From assembly GCA_036245525.1 (NCBI GenBank), contig BTPG01000002.1:121807451-121871450 (forward strand): a DNA stretch of 64,000 nucleotides. The letters run 5' to 3'. The notes beneath the pieces are model-generated. The model saw only the letters and a program-made list of their open reading frames with translations. It made no database searches and was not told where the DNA came from. Position 1 is the first letter of the stretch; the number at the start of each line of letters is the position of its first letter. The position numbers and the translations under genes were made by a program. Source of the DNA: Semisulcospira habei (Eukaryota > Mollusca > Gastropoda > Semisulcospiridae). Below, one piece after another: positions 54,268 to 64,000 of this stretch.

Positions 54268-54761
54268 ATGCTGTGTAAAGTGTATTTGTACTTGGGAATT
54301 TTCACCTGCAAATATTTTCACTGCAAGCTAAGCATTGATTATAAACAAATCATGTGTATAAATGTAGAAACATGTGGCTTTTTGAACACAGCTGAATACC
54401 ATAGTTACAAACAGAAAGAAATGTAAACAGTGAACAGTCTGTTCATGTTGTTCATAGCAGTTCATTCTTGTGAGCTACTTTCATTGTTTTCATTTTGTAC
54501 TACGTTTACGTATTTCAGTCACTTTGTCTTCATGAGGACAGAACATACATTTTTAAAGCAATTTTGACATACTTGGGCTTGTTTTGTCAGGAATTGAAGT
54601 GGCTTTCAGAATTAACTTCTTTTAGTGACTGTTGTACAGTAATAAAAAAAAATTCTTCATTGAGACTATTGAATGTTTAATATTTTACGGTAAAATAAAA
54701 ATAAAATTTAGACATTGAACCCTTCTTCATGATTTACAGTGTAATTATTTCTAGTTGTCAG

Positions 54762-55138
54762 TTCCCCACCCGGGTCTGCCCTGGGGGACTTGGGTGGGGT
54801 TAGGTATTGTTTAGTTCCCAGGGTCACCCTGGTCAGCCCCACAGGGTGGGTTTTTCTCTCTATTCTGGGGCATGTGTTTCTGTCTACCCTTGGTCCATTC
54901 ACCTGTATTTGCCTTTTTAAAACTCTCCCTACTGTCTGCACTGCCTGTGGCTCTTGAAATTGGATGTGTGTTGCTAAATGGTCTTAGCTTTATTTAGGCC
55001 CCATGTGTTAGGTTTATTTAATGTATTGGACCGGCTGGCGACATACATTCAATGTTCTGTTTAGTTTTTTTTCACAAGCAGTGCAGGCACGTCCTGAGAA
55101 AGCCTTGTTGCTGTCGGGACGTTAAGCAATGTACAATC
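54762..55138 (+). repeat. LINE/SINE 3'-end repeat, copy A
   Basis: About 380 bp nearly identical to 57,980-58,366. It contains CACCCTGGTCAGCCCCACAG and ends CGGGACGTTAAGCAATGTAC, a style common to LINE 3' ends. There is no coding part. Confidence 0.75.
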
Positions 55139-56416
55139 TAGTTGTCAGTGTGCCTGTTTGAAAGAGAATTCAATTTGCTTTCAACTGATATATAATATGT
55201 CTATAATATGTTAACACATGCACTAGTTCTGTGTATTTTTAACCATTTACCTGTTGCACTGTCAAAAATGCATAAATTTGCACGAACGTTTAAGAGTTAA
55301 CACTCAAAGAGAAGAAGGATGCAGCAGTGAAGAGTTTGGCCCATTTTTTTGCCTGATTCGTGTGTTCAGTTTATTTCAGTACAGTTGCGTGAAATACACA
55401 AAAAGAAACAAGGCCGGAGATGGACGGAGACAGACAAAACAACAGTTCTATCTTTGTTTCATGCAGCCCCAAGGCATATCGTATGTTTGCAAAAATCGTT
55501 GTCCTCCCGTCAGTTTTAACCTTACGGAAAACTATGCAAAAGGTTTCAGTCTGCCCCAGCTTTAATGCCAAGATTCTGGAAGCGCTTCAGATTAAAGTGT
55601 TTACATTGCCGTCAAAGTCAGATCTGTGTGAAATAGACAGTAATAGTACTAGATGAAATGACAATAGAAAAACAACTCACCTACACAAAACAAATATAAA
55701 AAAAAATAACGTGATCAAATAGAATGAGCAGATTTGGGGACGATGAGAGGAGGATGAGAAGACAACGCTTGTGGCAAACCATGCGACTGTCTTTGTTGTA
55801 TGGGGTTTAGTTTCACACTGGAAGAAGCCGATAGTCTTGTAGGGGAGGAGGGGGTTGTTGGAGTACATAATTCTGATCGGTGGTGATATGTTTATCTGTT
55901 TACCTGGTAATGACTTTAGATCTAAAGGTTTCGTGCACACGATGAGGGAGTAGCGGTGGGCATGTGACTAGTGGTATTGTCTGTTGTACGTCTTATGATA
56001 ATTCAGCCAAATGCGTATATTCATGTTGACCTACTATTTCGTGTATGATGAATAATTTTGTCATAAATTTACATGTGTTGGGTGGAGAGATGAATGGAGA
56101 GGATGAGAAAGAACAGGCAATTAGTGATAATTTATTATTAATCTCTTTGTGCATACAAGGCCAGGTACTGTTTACAGTTTCTAACGAGTGTATGCATAAG
56201 GTGGTTAGCGTGGCCTGTGTATAATCACTATTTGGTTTACTTGATAATACCTGCTGCAAGTTGAACGTGTATTAATAAACTGATCTTGTGAGATTGTTCA
56301 AAACAAATGATGTTTGCTGTAAATTACTTCTTATTTAGTCCTGTGCTGGTGGTTTGTTTGTATGTATGTTCGTTTGTGTGCATGTGTGTTCGTTTGTGTG
56401 CATGTGTGTTTCTTTG
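55139..56416. other. Part of the 12-kb intron, nothing recognised
   Basis: Short open frames exist on both strands (for example 55,254-55,565), but none shows a known motif. Confidence 0.45.
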
Positions 56417-56520
<104 letters not shown>

Positions 56521-57117
56521 AGACATCAACTCACACTTACGGCGACAATGAAATGCCTGATTTATTTATTTTTTTAATTGCACTGTCCGTGCTGATAACA
56601 ACTTTCCCGGAAAATCTTTCGATTAGGAATAGAAAACAAATATCTTAGAAACAAAGCTCGTGTGATTTTAAAACAGTTTTCCGCAATGCACACACAAAAA
56701 GCACATGTTACCCTTCAAAAAGCCTCGCGTCAGAGCTCGAGTCCATTACCAGATAGTGATAGACGTACGGCCACAACACGATTACATCATGGGACGCAAC
56801 TGCTACACTGACCTCGCTTTATTCAGTAAGCCTTATGAAGGAGTGATCTGTCTTATATAATGTATTGTCTTTGGTAGCAGGTGCTTGCTGCACGGACCCT
56901 TGTAGGCCTTCGTGAGGTCAAAGGAACCATTGTACCCCTTCGGCCTTCGGGGTAACCTCTGTGACCAATAACATAATATCACAATCACTATCAGATATCA
57001 CGCTAAAGTTTGCCAGCTGGTATACAGTATCATGGACCAGCTTTATCACTGACACTTGGGTACAAATAGACTAGTTATGAATTAAGCACGTTCACAGCTG
57101 ATGGCACAAATGATCTC

Positions 57118-57370
57118 TTATGCATACAAAGGTCTCATCATCAGCTACCTTTCAAATTTTTATTGAAAAATGTTGATTAAAAACTAAAATTCTACCCAAA
57201 ATAGACATTTTTCTTACATTTGCAAACTTATGACGCTTGATCTTTCTGAGAAGTCATCCAAATTAGTACATATAGGAAGGTTTTACCGATAACTCTATAC
57301 CCAAGTTTGGGTCTCAAGTTGAAAAATAGTATTTAAGAAAACAGAATTTTGATTAAAATATCACTATTTT
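57118..57370. repeat. TGACCTTGACC-type repeat, fragment
   Basis: Two decayed sub-units with GGTCTCATCATCAG and CCCAAGTTTGGGT. Confidence 0.65.
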
Positions 57371-57979
57371 TGTTGTTCCTATTTTAAAATAGGAACAACT
57401 TTGAGGCTCACTGGAGTGCGTTCCAGAGCATGCACATGATGTTTTGGGCATGCAGGCACAAAATTCTGGCAAAGAAGTAACAAGATGAAAATGATGTCAC
57501 GTCTAGCTACGCAAATCTTGCTGGAGAACATACTTTTGACACCAAGCGCTGTATGTGTGTGTGCGCGTTTGTATGTATGTGACAGCGACTAGAGCCTGCA
57601 TTTGAGGACGAACAAGTTTGAAATTATATGATACTGTCCCTAAAAGAATGATCTTGATGTAGTTTTGTAATTTTTTCATTAAGATGCACACTGATGAGAA
57701 AAAGGCTGTTTCACAAAAATCGGTTGATCCACACTGGAGTCTGTAATTTTTCTTATTTTTACTAGATATTTTGCATATCGCTAGATTAAAAGGAAGACAT
57801 TGAATAAGTTCGTTAACCAGCATTGATTCAACTTTTTGAATGATAATTAAATATTGTTTGGGAAAAAAATAGCTTCACGTTTTTGAGATTATTTTCACGA
57901 ATTATTTGGGATTAATCTTAAAACAAATCATTTTTACGAAAAAAGCAATCTTCTCGTTAATAATTGCATGATTTTTCAC

Positions 57980-58366
57980 CCCCACCCGGGTCTGCCCTGG
58001 GGGACTTGGGTGGGGTTAGGTACTTTTTAGTTCCCAGGGTCACCCTGGTCAGCCCCACAGGGTGGGTTTTTCTCTCTATTCTGGGGCATGTGTTTCTGTC
58101 TACCCTTTGTCCATTCACCTGTATTTGCCTTTTTAACACTCTCCCTACTGTCTGCACTGCCTGTAGCTCTTGATATTGGATGTGTGTTGTTAAATGGTCT
58201 TAGCTTTATTTAGGCCCCATGTGTTAGGTTTATTTAATGTATTTGACCGGCTGGCCACATACATTCAATGTTCTGTTTATTTTTTTTTTCACAAGCAGTG
58301 CAGGCACGTCCTGAGAAAGCCTTGTTGCTGTCGGGACGTTAAGCAATGTACAATCAATCAATCAAT
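57980..58366 (+). repeat. LINE/SINE 3'-end repeat, copy B with (AATC)n tail
   Basis: Same sequence as copy A at over 95% agreement by eye, followed by CAATCAATCAATCAATG. The short tandem tail marks the 3' end and so sets the plus orientation. Confidence 0.78.
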
Positions 58367-59014
58367 GATTTTTCATAAAAGGTATTTACATAAGCCTACA
58401 GTTTGCCATGGCTGTCGGGTACGATTAGGTCAAATTGTGACCTGTAAGCCCTAGGTGTGAAAATCAGATAATTTTCTGCACCACTTTTTGGAGTTATTTA
58501 TAAAACAGCTAATATAACTTTAATTTTTCTGTGATTAAATACCCACATGATTTTTTTTCATAAAGTGTTTGCATAAGCCTGCTGTTTGTCCTGGCTCTCG
58601 GGTAGGATTAGATCAAATTGTGACCTGTAAGCGGTAGGTGTAAAAATCAGCTAGAAAATTGCAGTTTGATCCTCTAATACGTAAAATGTTAGTACTGCAA
58701 TGAGCGACGTATAACATCAAGTCGTCAATATGAACATGGTTTCATGGGACTAACGATGCCATGACGTGAAGCTTGAAGTGACATAATTTCGCTGCTTGCG
58801 CTATTATTCTTCTTCAGGTTCTTCAGGATAGCTATTGCTACGCCAGCTCACAGGCACAGTGCTTACGAATGGCGCGAAACGCCGTGTGTCCGTCTTTATT
58901 TCTGTGGGCCTGTGTGTGTGGATCAGAAGGGGGGTGGGGGGGGGTTAGGGTAGAAGGAGATGGATTAGAAGAATAAGCTTGAAAACAGGGACAACTTTGG
59001 GCTGGGGTTCTTGT
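58367..59014. other. Part of the 12-kb intron, nothing recognised
   Basis: A ~80-bp segment (GTTTGCCATGGCTGTCGGG near 58,400) recurs diverged at about 58,585, a small local duplication. Confidence 0.5.
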
Positions 59015-59245
59015 TTGTTACCTATTTCTTGACCCCATGTGACCTTGACCTTTGTGGGTGGTCTCGAAAGTTGGTCTGCTTAGATACATCTTGTCCTTGG
59101 GCCAGGTTTGAAGACTGTGGCTTGAACAGCCTCAAAGAAAATGCCAACATTTCAGCTTACCATAGATGACAGTGAACGGCAGACAGAGGCATGACAGACA
59201 ACTATTGGCTCAGTTGACGGACTCACCTTTGCTATCACATAATTA
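59015..59245. repeat. TGACCTTGACC-type repeat, 3' sub-unit
   Basis: Last sub-unit only, GTGACCTTGACCTTTGTGGG through CTCACCTTTGCTATCACATA. Confidence 0.7.
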
Positions 59246-59332
59246 TGAGCCCAAAAATCTGGTGAGAAGTCTTCTAATGACAACGCCAACATTTTGGAAT
59301 TTCCGCCAAAGGGGCACACTATTTTATGCATC

Positions 59333-59455
59333 TGGGGTCAATTGCGTGAGTGAGCTTAGTTCTGCGGAAGCCATTAAGAGGTGTTCTGCTACAGTGGAGC
59401 ACCTTGCTTAGTGGCTTGTGCAGTACTAAGCTCATTCATGCAACTGGCCCCTGCG
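59333..59455. repeat. Foldback MITE family 4
   Basis: GAGCTTAGTTCTGCGGAAGCC-type left arm and GGCTTGTGCAGTACTAAGCTC right arm; ends GGTCAATTGC / GCAACTGGCC. Confidence 0.8.
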
Positions 59456-59503
59456 AACTAGGTTAACCTGTTTACAGTAATGGTGGCTGCATGCGCGAAA
59501 GGG

Positions 59504-59665
59504 TTATCCCCTTCACTGCTAGTGAATGCAGACAGTGTATTTAAATAATTGTAAATTTAACATTTAAAGATCCCCAGCTGTCAAAGGAACAAGACGCAAG
59601 AGGCACAGATCTTCATGAGCTCCCGCATTAGCTATTGCAGTTGGATGGTGTTCAGTTGTGGGCAG
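59504..59665. repeat. Foldback MITE family 2, decayed
   Basis: TTATCCCCTTCACTGC on the left; an inner AAGAGGCACAGATCTTCATGAG arm without a full partner. Confidence 0.65.
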
Positions 59666-59683
59666 CGAGTACTGTAAACCTAC

Positions 59684-60013
59684 CTTTGGGTGAGGGTGTG
59701 GGCCGTGGAGTGGTGGTCACAGACTGGGGAGACTGACTGTACGGCAGTGGTGGGGTGACAGTGGACGTAGTTATTGGTGATGGAGGGGCCATGGTCGTGC
59801 CCACGAACTCTGGCCCACACACGGGGCGTTGGCAGCAGGGGTCTGCGGCATCCTTGATCAGGGTGCAGCCTATAGGCATTTCCTTGTAGCGAGTGCACCT
59901 CTCCATACACACGTAACGACCACTCACCGGGTCCTCACATACACAGTTAAAAGCACAGCCATCCTGCCATGTTGCTCCTTTAGAGTACGGCACTCCCTTG
60001 TAGATACAGTAAT
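59684..60013 (-). CDS. VWC module 1, single fused exon (A and B halves together)
   Basis: The 330-nt exon begins after CAG (intron phase 1) and ends before GTAGG (phase 1). It encodes a whole ten-cysteine VWC domain beginning D-Y-C-I-Y-K-G and containing G-C-A-F-N-C-V-C-E-D, then R-C-T-R-Y and P-C-C-Q-R-P-V-C. A Thr/Pro/Ser-rich spacer of about 45 residues follows. Every other module in the window is split by an intron after the fifth cysteine; this one is not. It lies 12 kb upstream of module 2. Phases are compatible, so membership of the same gene is likely but rests on domain type and strand only. It could instead be the last exon of a neighbouring VWC gene. Confidence 0.82.
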
Positions 60014-60081
60014 CTGACAGCACAAAATTTAGGACAGGTGTGAAACACCTGAATATAAGGACTGACACACACAGTTGATTA

Positions 60082-60297
60082 TCAATCTTACACTTAGACC
60101 CAATGCAGCATTTCCCAAATTTGGGAGGTGTCACGTAATGACTATGTACCAGTAGCAGGAGACGGATTCACCATAATTCAAGAATAGTGCCAGGATTAGC
60201 TTGGCACCATCTTGAGCCAAGCTAATCTGGCACTACCCTTGAATTATCATGGTCAATCCAACTTCTGCTGTAGTGTGTTGGGGCTAAATGGGTTAAA
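60082..60297. repeat. Foldback MITE family 1
   Basis: Core 60,164-60,260; the right end is GGGTTAAA. It lies just upstream of VWC module 1. Confidence 0.82.
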
Positions 60298-61309
60298 GAT
60301 TTCACCTGGTTTGTAACCAATGTAAATTATTCAAAGTAAGATCAACATTGCAAACTAATGATAATACATGTATGAGGATTGTTCTAAAAGTCTGTAGAAC
60401 GGGAGTGAGTGCCAAACACATCTGAAAGTTTGGTTGCAGAGCAAGTGTGCACAAACAGTACAACAAATTCAAGAGGGGTAGGAAAAGTTTGAAAGAGGAT
60501 ATCTCTCCTGTCACCCTGTTAGTTTTATTACTCCATGAAAATGTAAGTACAGTACTGTGGAACACTTAATCAGAGGAGATGCTCAACTGATACAAGACAG
60601 CTTAGGCACTGGAAGCTCCACTATAAATCTGTTCTAGCACAAATATCTTTACATTCACAAACGGTGCATCCATTGGGTATCACATGCTTGACAGATGAGC
60701 AAAAGAGAGGTCAGGTGAAATGCTAGAAAAATTCAGGAATGGAATCTGAACGTCAAATTCTACATGGAGAATCATCATTGAAATATAGCATGGGTCTCGC
60801 ATACATGTATCAGTTTGATCCTGAGGAAAAGCAGAAGTCGTCTGTTTCGGCTATTTCTGTCCAATCAAATTCAGCACAGTATGGTTGCTTGTTTTGTGTG
60901 CCACATCTGGACATGTGGTCACTGAGCCCAATGAGGACAGACTTACAGCCATGCCTGATTTATACGTGCACTAGTGCCAAGCCCAAGGACTTCAAGACTT
61001 GGTATTAAGCACTTCTGCTGCATAATGACAATGATTTGGTGCACAATGCCTCCATGACAACTGACTTTTTGGCTTTGGAGGGTGTGCTGCTTCTGTCCCA
61101 GACACTGACCCTGCCACTTCTACCAATTCCCGCACGTCAGGAAACAGATACAGGGAGCCCAAGAGTTCATAAGGGTGACTGAGGTTATCAACAAAGTCTC
61201 TTAGGTACAGGTGTGGATGAGCTTGTTTGTGCAAATGTCAGAATGTGCTCATGGGAGGTTCTTCAAAAAGCTGAAACGGCTGGATATTTTGTAAGCTTTA
61301 CCAGTCAGT
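60298..61309. other. Sequence right of VWC module 1, nothing recognised
   Basis: No upstream VWC exon or signal-peptide exon could be found before the LINE copy 3 relic. An 89-codon frame at 60,739 has no recognisable motif. Confidence 0.45.
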
Positions 61310-63067
61310 ATTTACATTCTATAAACTTAACACTGCTGTAACACGAACAGCTAGTGAGATCCTTGGCAAACACCGACAAGCAAAGAAACCTTGGGTTACA
61401 GCTGACATACGTGATCTGTGTGACAAGCGTCGAAAATTAAAGAAAAAGAAGTCAGATGTAGAAGGAGCTAAACAATAAAGGGAAATTAACCAGGATATTA
61501 AGAAAACCATGAAAAAAGGCAAAGGAGAGGTGGATTGAAGACCAGTGTAAACACGTAGAAGAAAATCTGAACAAAAATAATAGCAAAAAAGCATACCATC
61601 TGGTGAAAGACCTGACCAGTGCAAAACAAGGACGCTCCTCTATCATTCAAGATAGCGAAGGGAACTGTCTTACGGAAGACCAAGACATTCTGAAGAGATG
61701 GACAGAGTACTGTTCAGATTTGTACAACCACCGAGCTACAGGGGACCCAGGCATACTTGTCACCCCACCAGTGACCAACAGTGACAACTATCCCATCCTC
61801 CGAGAAGAAGCAGAGGCTGCCGTGAAGTCGCTGAAAAAAAGGAAGGCAGCAGGAGCAGACAACATCCCTGCAGAACTAGTCCAAGAAGGGGGAAAAGATA
61901 TTTTCAGCGCCTTACTAACAATCTGCAATAAGATCTGGCAGTTAGGGGAATGGCCCACACCATGGACCCAATAACTTATAATAACTCTCCCGAAAAAAGG
62001 CAACTACAACAATGCCAGAATTATCGCACGATCAGTCTTATATACCACCCAAGCACAGTCATGTTAAAGATCCTACTGAACAGGCTGAAGCCACAGGCAG
62101 AGGCACTCATAGCTGAGGAACAGGCAGGCTTCAGACCAGGGCGCAGCACAACTGACCAGATCTTCAACCTGAGAGTTCTATGTGAGAGGTACCTCCAGCA
62201 CCAGCAAGACCTCTATCATGTCTTTGTGGATTTTAAGAAGGTGTTTGACAGGGTGTGGCATGCAGCCCTTTGGTCCACCATGAAGCTGTACAACATCAAT
62301 GCCAACCTTATCAAAGTAATAGAAAAATCTTTACAACAAGGCCACTAGCGCAGTCTGCTTCAACGGCAAAATAGGAAATTTGTTTAGGACAACAGTCAGA
62401 GTCAGACAAGGCTGCTTGCTCTCACCTACTCAACATCTTCCTGGAAAGAATCGTGACGGACGCTCTGAAAGATCATGAAGGAACTGTCAGTATTGGAGGC
62501 AGAACAATCAAGAACTTGTGCTTCGCGGACGACATTGATGGCCTTGCGGGAACAGAAAAGGAGCTAGCTCAGCTGGTGGTAAATCTGGACAGTACAGCCA
62601 TTGCATTTGGGATTGAAATCGGCGCAGAGAAGACCAAACTGATGACCAATAACGCCAGTGGCATTGGCACTGAAATCATGGTTGGATGCCAAAAACTGGA
62701 AACAGTTAAGAAATTCAAATACTTAGGAGCCATTGTGACAGATGAGGGATCAAAACCAGAAATACTGTCCAGGATTGCGCAGACAACAACAGCGCTGACA
62801 AGACTGAAGACCATAATTATGCAAGGACAGAAACATCACACTCTGCTCCAAGATCAGACAGATGCGCTCCTTAGTCATCTCAGTGTTTTTATATGCCTGT
62901 GAGTCATGGACCCTCACAGCAGACCTCGAAAGGAGGATACAAGCCACTGAAATAAGATGTTTTCGAAGGCTGTTTGGCATTTCGTACAGAGATCACATCA
63001 CGAACGAGGAAGTGGGAAGCAGAATCAGGCAAGAAATCGGGCCCTATGAAGATAGCCATTGTAAAAA
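61310..63067 (+). pseudogene. RTE-like LINE copy 3, decayed, interrupted by DIRS element 5
   Basis: The frame is broken several times. Recognisable pieces are W-V-T-A-D-I-R-D-L-C (61,380s), R-W-T-E-Y-C-S-D-L-Y, A-G-A-D-N-I-P-A-E-L-V, Y-R-T-I-S-L-I-Y-H-P-S, E-E-Q-A-G-F-R-P-G-R-S-T, F-V-D-F-K-K-V-F-D-R-V-W, F-A-D-D-I-D-G-L-A, F-K-Y-L-G-A and Y-A-C-E-S-W-T. It is a different, older family from copies 1 and 2 but of the same clade. The LINE stops abruptly at the left end of DIRS element 5, right after residues that read A-I-V-K-K in the RT frame. The missing 3' end should lie beyond the right edge. Confidence 0.85.
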
Positions 63068-63330
63068 ATGAAAATTTTCTCTAAAATGTATTTTTTTCGA
63101 ATTTTTTTTCGAAAAATACTTACCGATAACATTACTATTAGGAAATATACACTTAGCTTACCATTTCAGCCAAAATTCCGTTGTGTACCTACACGACAAG
63201 GGAGGCGACCCAAGGGCGCCGTAGCCAGGTACCCTGAGTAGCCTCCCGTACCTCCCTATCCGGTTGCGTGCCCAGTGCTATCACGCCAGTGTGAAGCTCA
63301 GCAAGCGGGGCAGGCGGGAGGGTCCTCCAA

Positions 63331-63426
63331 GTAATGTCATCGGTAAGTATTTTTCGAAAAAATACATTTTAGAGAAAAATTCATTTGTTTCCTCAAAAAC
63401 ATTACCGATGACATTACAATTAGGAA
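63331..63426. repeat. ICR of DIRS element 5
   Basis: The first half is complementary to the left end at 63,068. The second half (centre ATTCATTTGTTTCCTC) predicts that the unseen right end finishes in GAGGAAACAAA. Confidence 0.83.
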
Positions 63427-63539
63427 AAATAGCGAATAGGAGGTGGGTGCCGCCTAGAAACACACTCCCTGTAAACCAACCCACCAGACCCGCCCACCCC
63501 GGGGCACACTCATTACCATTTCAGCTAAGCTAAACGCAA

Positions 63540-63960
63540 GGCGCCGGGAGGGAGTGTCGCGCCGCGGCGAAGGTCCCAGCCAGGGCTAGGGTCGCCCGCG
63601 GGCCCGAGAGGTCACTGCGGCAGCATCGGGCGAAGGTAGATCAAGCCCGACAGCCCACGGCCGCCACAAGACTTGACGGCGCAGTTGCGGGCGAAGGCCA
63701 GGGCTCTAACCTCGTGCGCACTGATCTTCAGCTTCTGAGCATCCTCCGGGGGGAAGTCCAGGTAGGCGGACCGGATAACCCCCGCGGAGCCAGGAAGAAA
63801 TCGTCTGGCCGCGTTGTCTGGCCTTCCGAGGGACAAGGCAGAAGGAGGCATGAACGTCCACTCCGGACGGGTTCGAATCGGCGCAGGTACACCCGTAAAG
63901 CCCTCCCCAGGTCCTGCTGTCTGGTCTCCCGGGGTAGGGGTAACCCCTTTGGCGATCACC
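63540..63960 (-). pseudogene. Tyrosine recombinase C-terminal part, DIRS element 5
   Basis: The minus frame reads G-V-I-R-S-A-Y-L-D-F, A-H-E-V-R-A-L-A-F (H-x-x-R box) and G-L-I-Y-L-R-P (likely Tyr). It then reaches a stop near 63,612 and a continuing tail. The upstream part lies outside the window, so whether the full gene is intact is unknown; I call it broken because of the early stop. Confidence 0.7.
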
Positions 63961-64000
63961 TGGGGCGCAATTAACGGGGACCAGGTCTTAGACAGGAAAG

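Larger units (their letters stand above)
63068..64000 (-). mobile_element. DIRS-like retrotransposon, element 5 (left part)
   Basis: The left end has TTTTCTCTAAAATG and ACTTACCGAT, then an inverted-repeat body with GGGAGGCGACCC and an ICR at 63,331-63,426. The recombinase C-terminus follows on the minus strand. The element is inserted in LINE copy 3 and runs off the window. Confidence 0.87.

Noticed and set aside
55254..55656. Overlapping plus-strand frames of 78-103 codons
   Set aside because: Neither shows a domain; two frames overlap and the minus strand is also open, so no one frame is favoured.
60739..61008. 89-codon plus-strand frame as a small gene
   Set aside because: No recognisable motif, no splice or promoter support, in repeat-rich sequence.

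Overview
The window is eukaryotic nuclear DNA, most likely from a mollusc (probably a marine gastropod). That placement is inferred from the mix of elements, not from a marker gene. Coding sequence is sparse. It lies in short exons with GT/AG borders, inside introns packed with transposable elements: tyrosine-recombinase (DIRS-like) retrotransposons, RTE-like and RNase H-bearing LINEs, and many TTAA-flanked foldback MITEs.

The host gene is a minus-strand array of von Willebrand factor type C (VWC) modules running from 60,013 down to 4,923 and leaving the window to the left. I place 24 exons (about 4.1 kb of coding sequence over 55 kb). Nearly every module is an exon pair. Exon A (usually 115 nt, phase 1 to 2) carries the first five cysteines. 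Exon B (191-263 nt, phase 2 to 1) carries the last five cysteines and then a Pro/Thr/Gly-rich spacer. The product reads as an extracellular chain of 10-cysteine domains joined by mucin-like linkers. The N-terminus, signal peptide, promoter and C-terminus are not in the window.

Layout: 1-4,707 is the right part of DIRS element 1 with a twin-primed LINE inside it. 4,923-12,781 holds VWC modules 13 (half), 12 and 11 and an intact-ORF LINE fragment. 13,811-17,619 is DIRS element 2 with a solo LTR inside it. 17,821-20,341 holds modules 10 and 9. 21,424-28,001 is DIRS element 3, which lacks recognisable RT and carries satellites, a 5S rRNA-like copy and an RNase H LINE fragment. 28,341-30,429 holds module 8 and half of module 7. 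30,631-35,437 is DIRS element 4. 36,482-47,644 holds the rest of module 7 and modules 6-2. 47,644-59,684 is a 12-kb intron carrying a THAP fossil gene and other transposon relics on the plus strand. 59,684-60,013 is the intron-free module 1. 61,310-63,067 is a decayed LINE interrupted by DIRS element 5, which runs off the right edge.

The most informative observations are as follows. (1) DIRS inverted terminal repeats occur together with an internal complementary region that spells the predicted circle junction. (2) A THAP-domain exon is broken by a hAT-type MITE, and removing the MITE plus one 8-bp target duplication restores the reading frame. A piggyBac-like zinc ribbon lies just downstream. 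(3) A LINE was inverted by twin priming and has a 13-bp target duplication. (4) A full-length 5S rRNA-like sequence with an A-tail sits inside a 71-bp hairpin satellite. (5) Several unrelated palindrome families all have TTAA at their ends. All exon borders were called by eye from reading frame, phase and splice dinucleotides. No homology search was possible.
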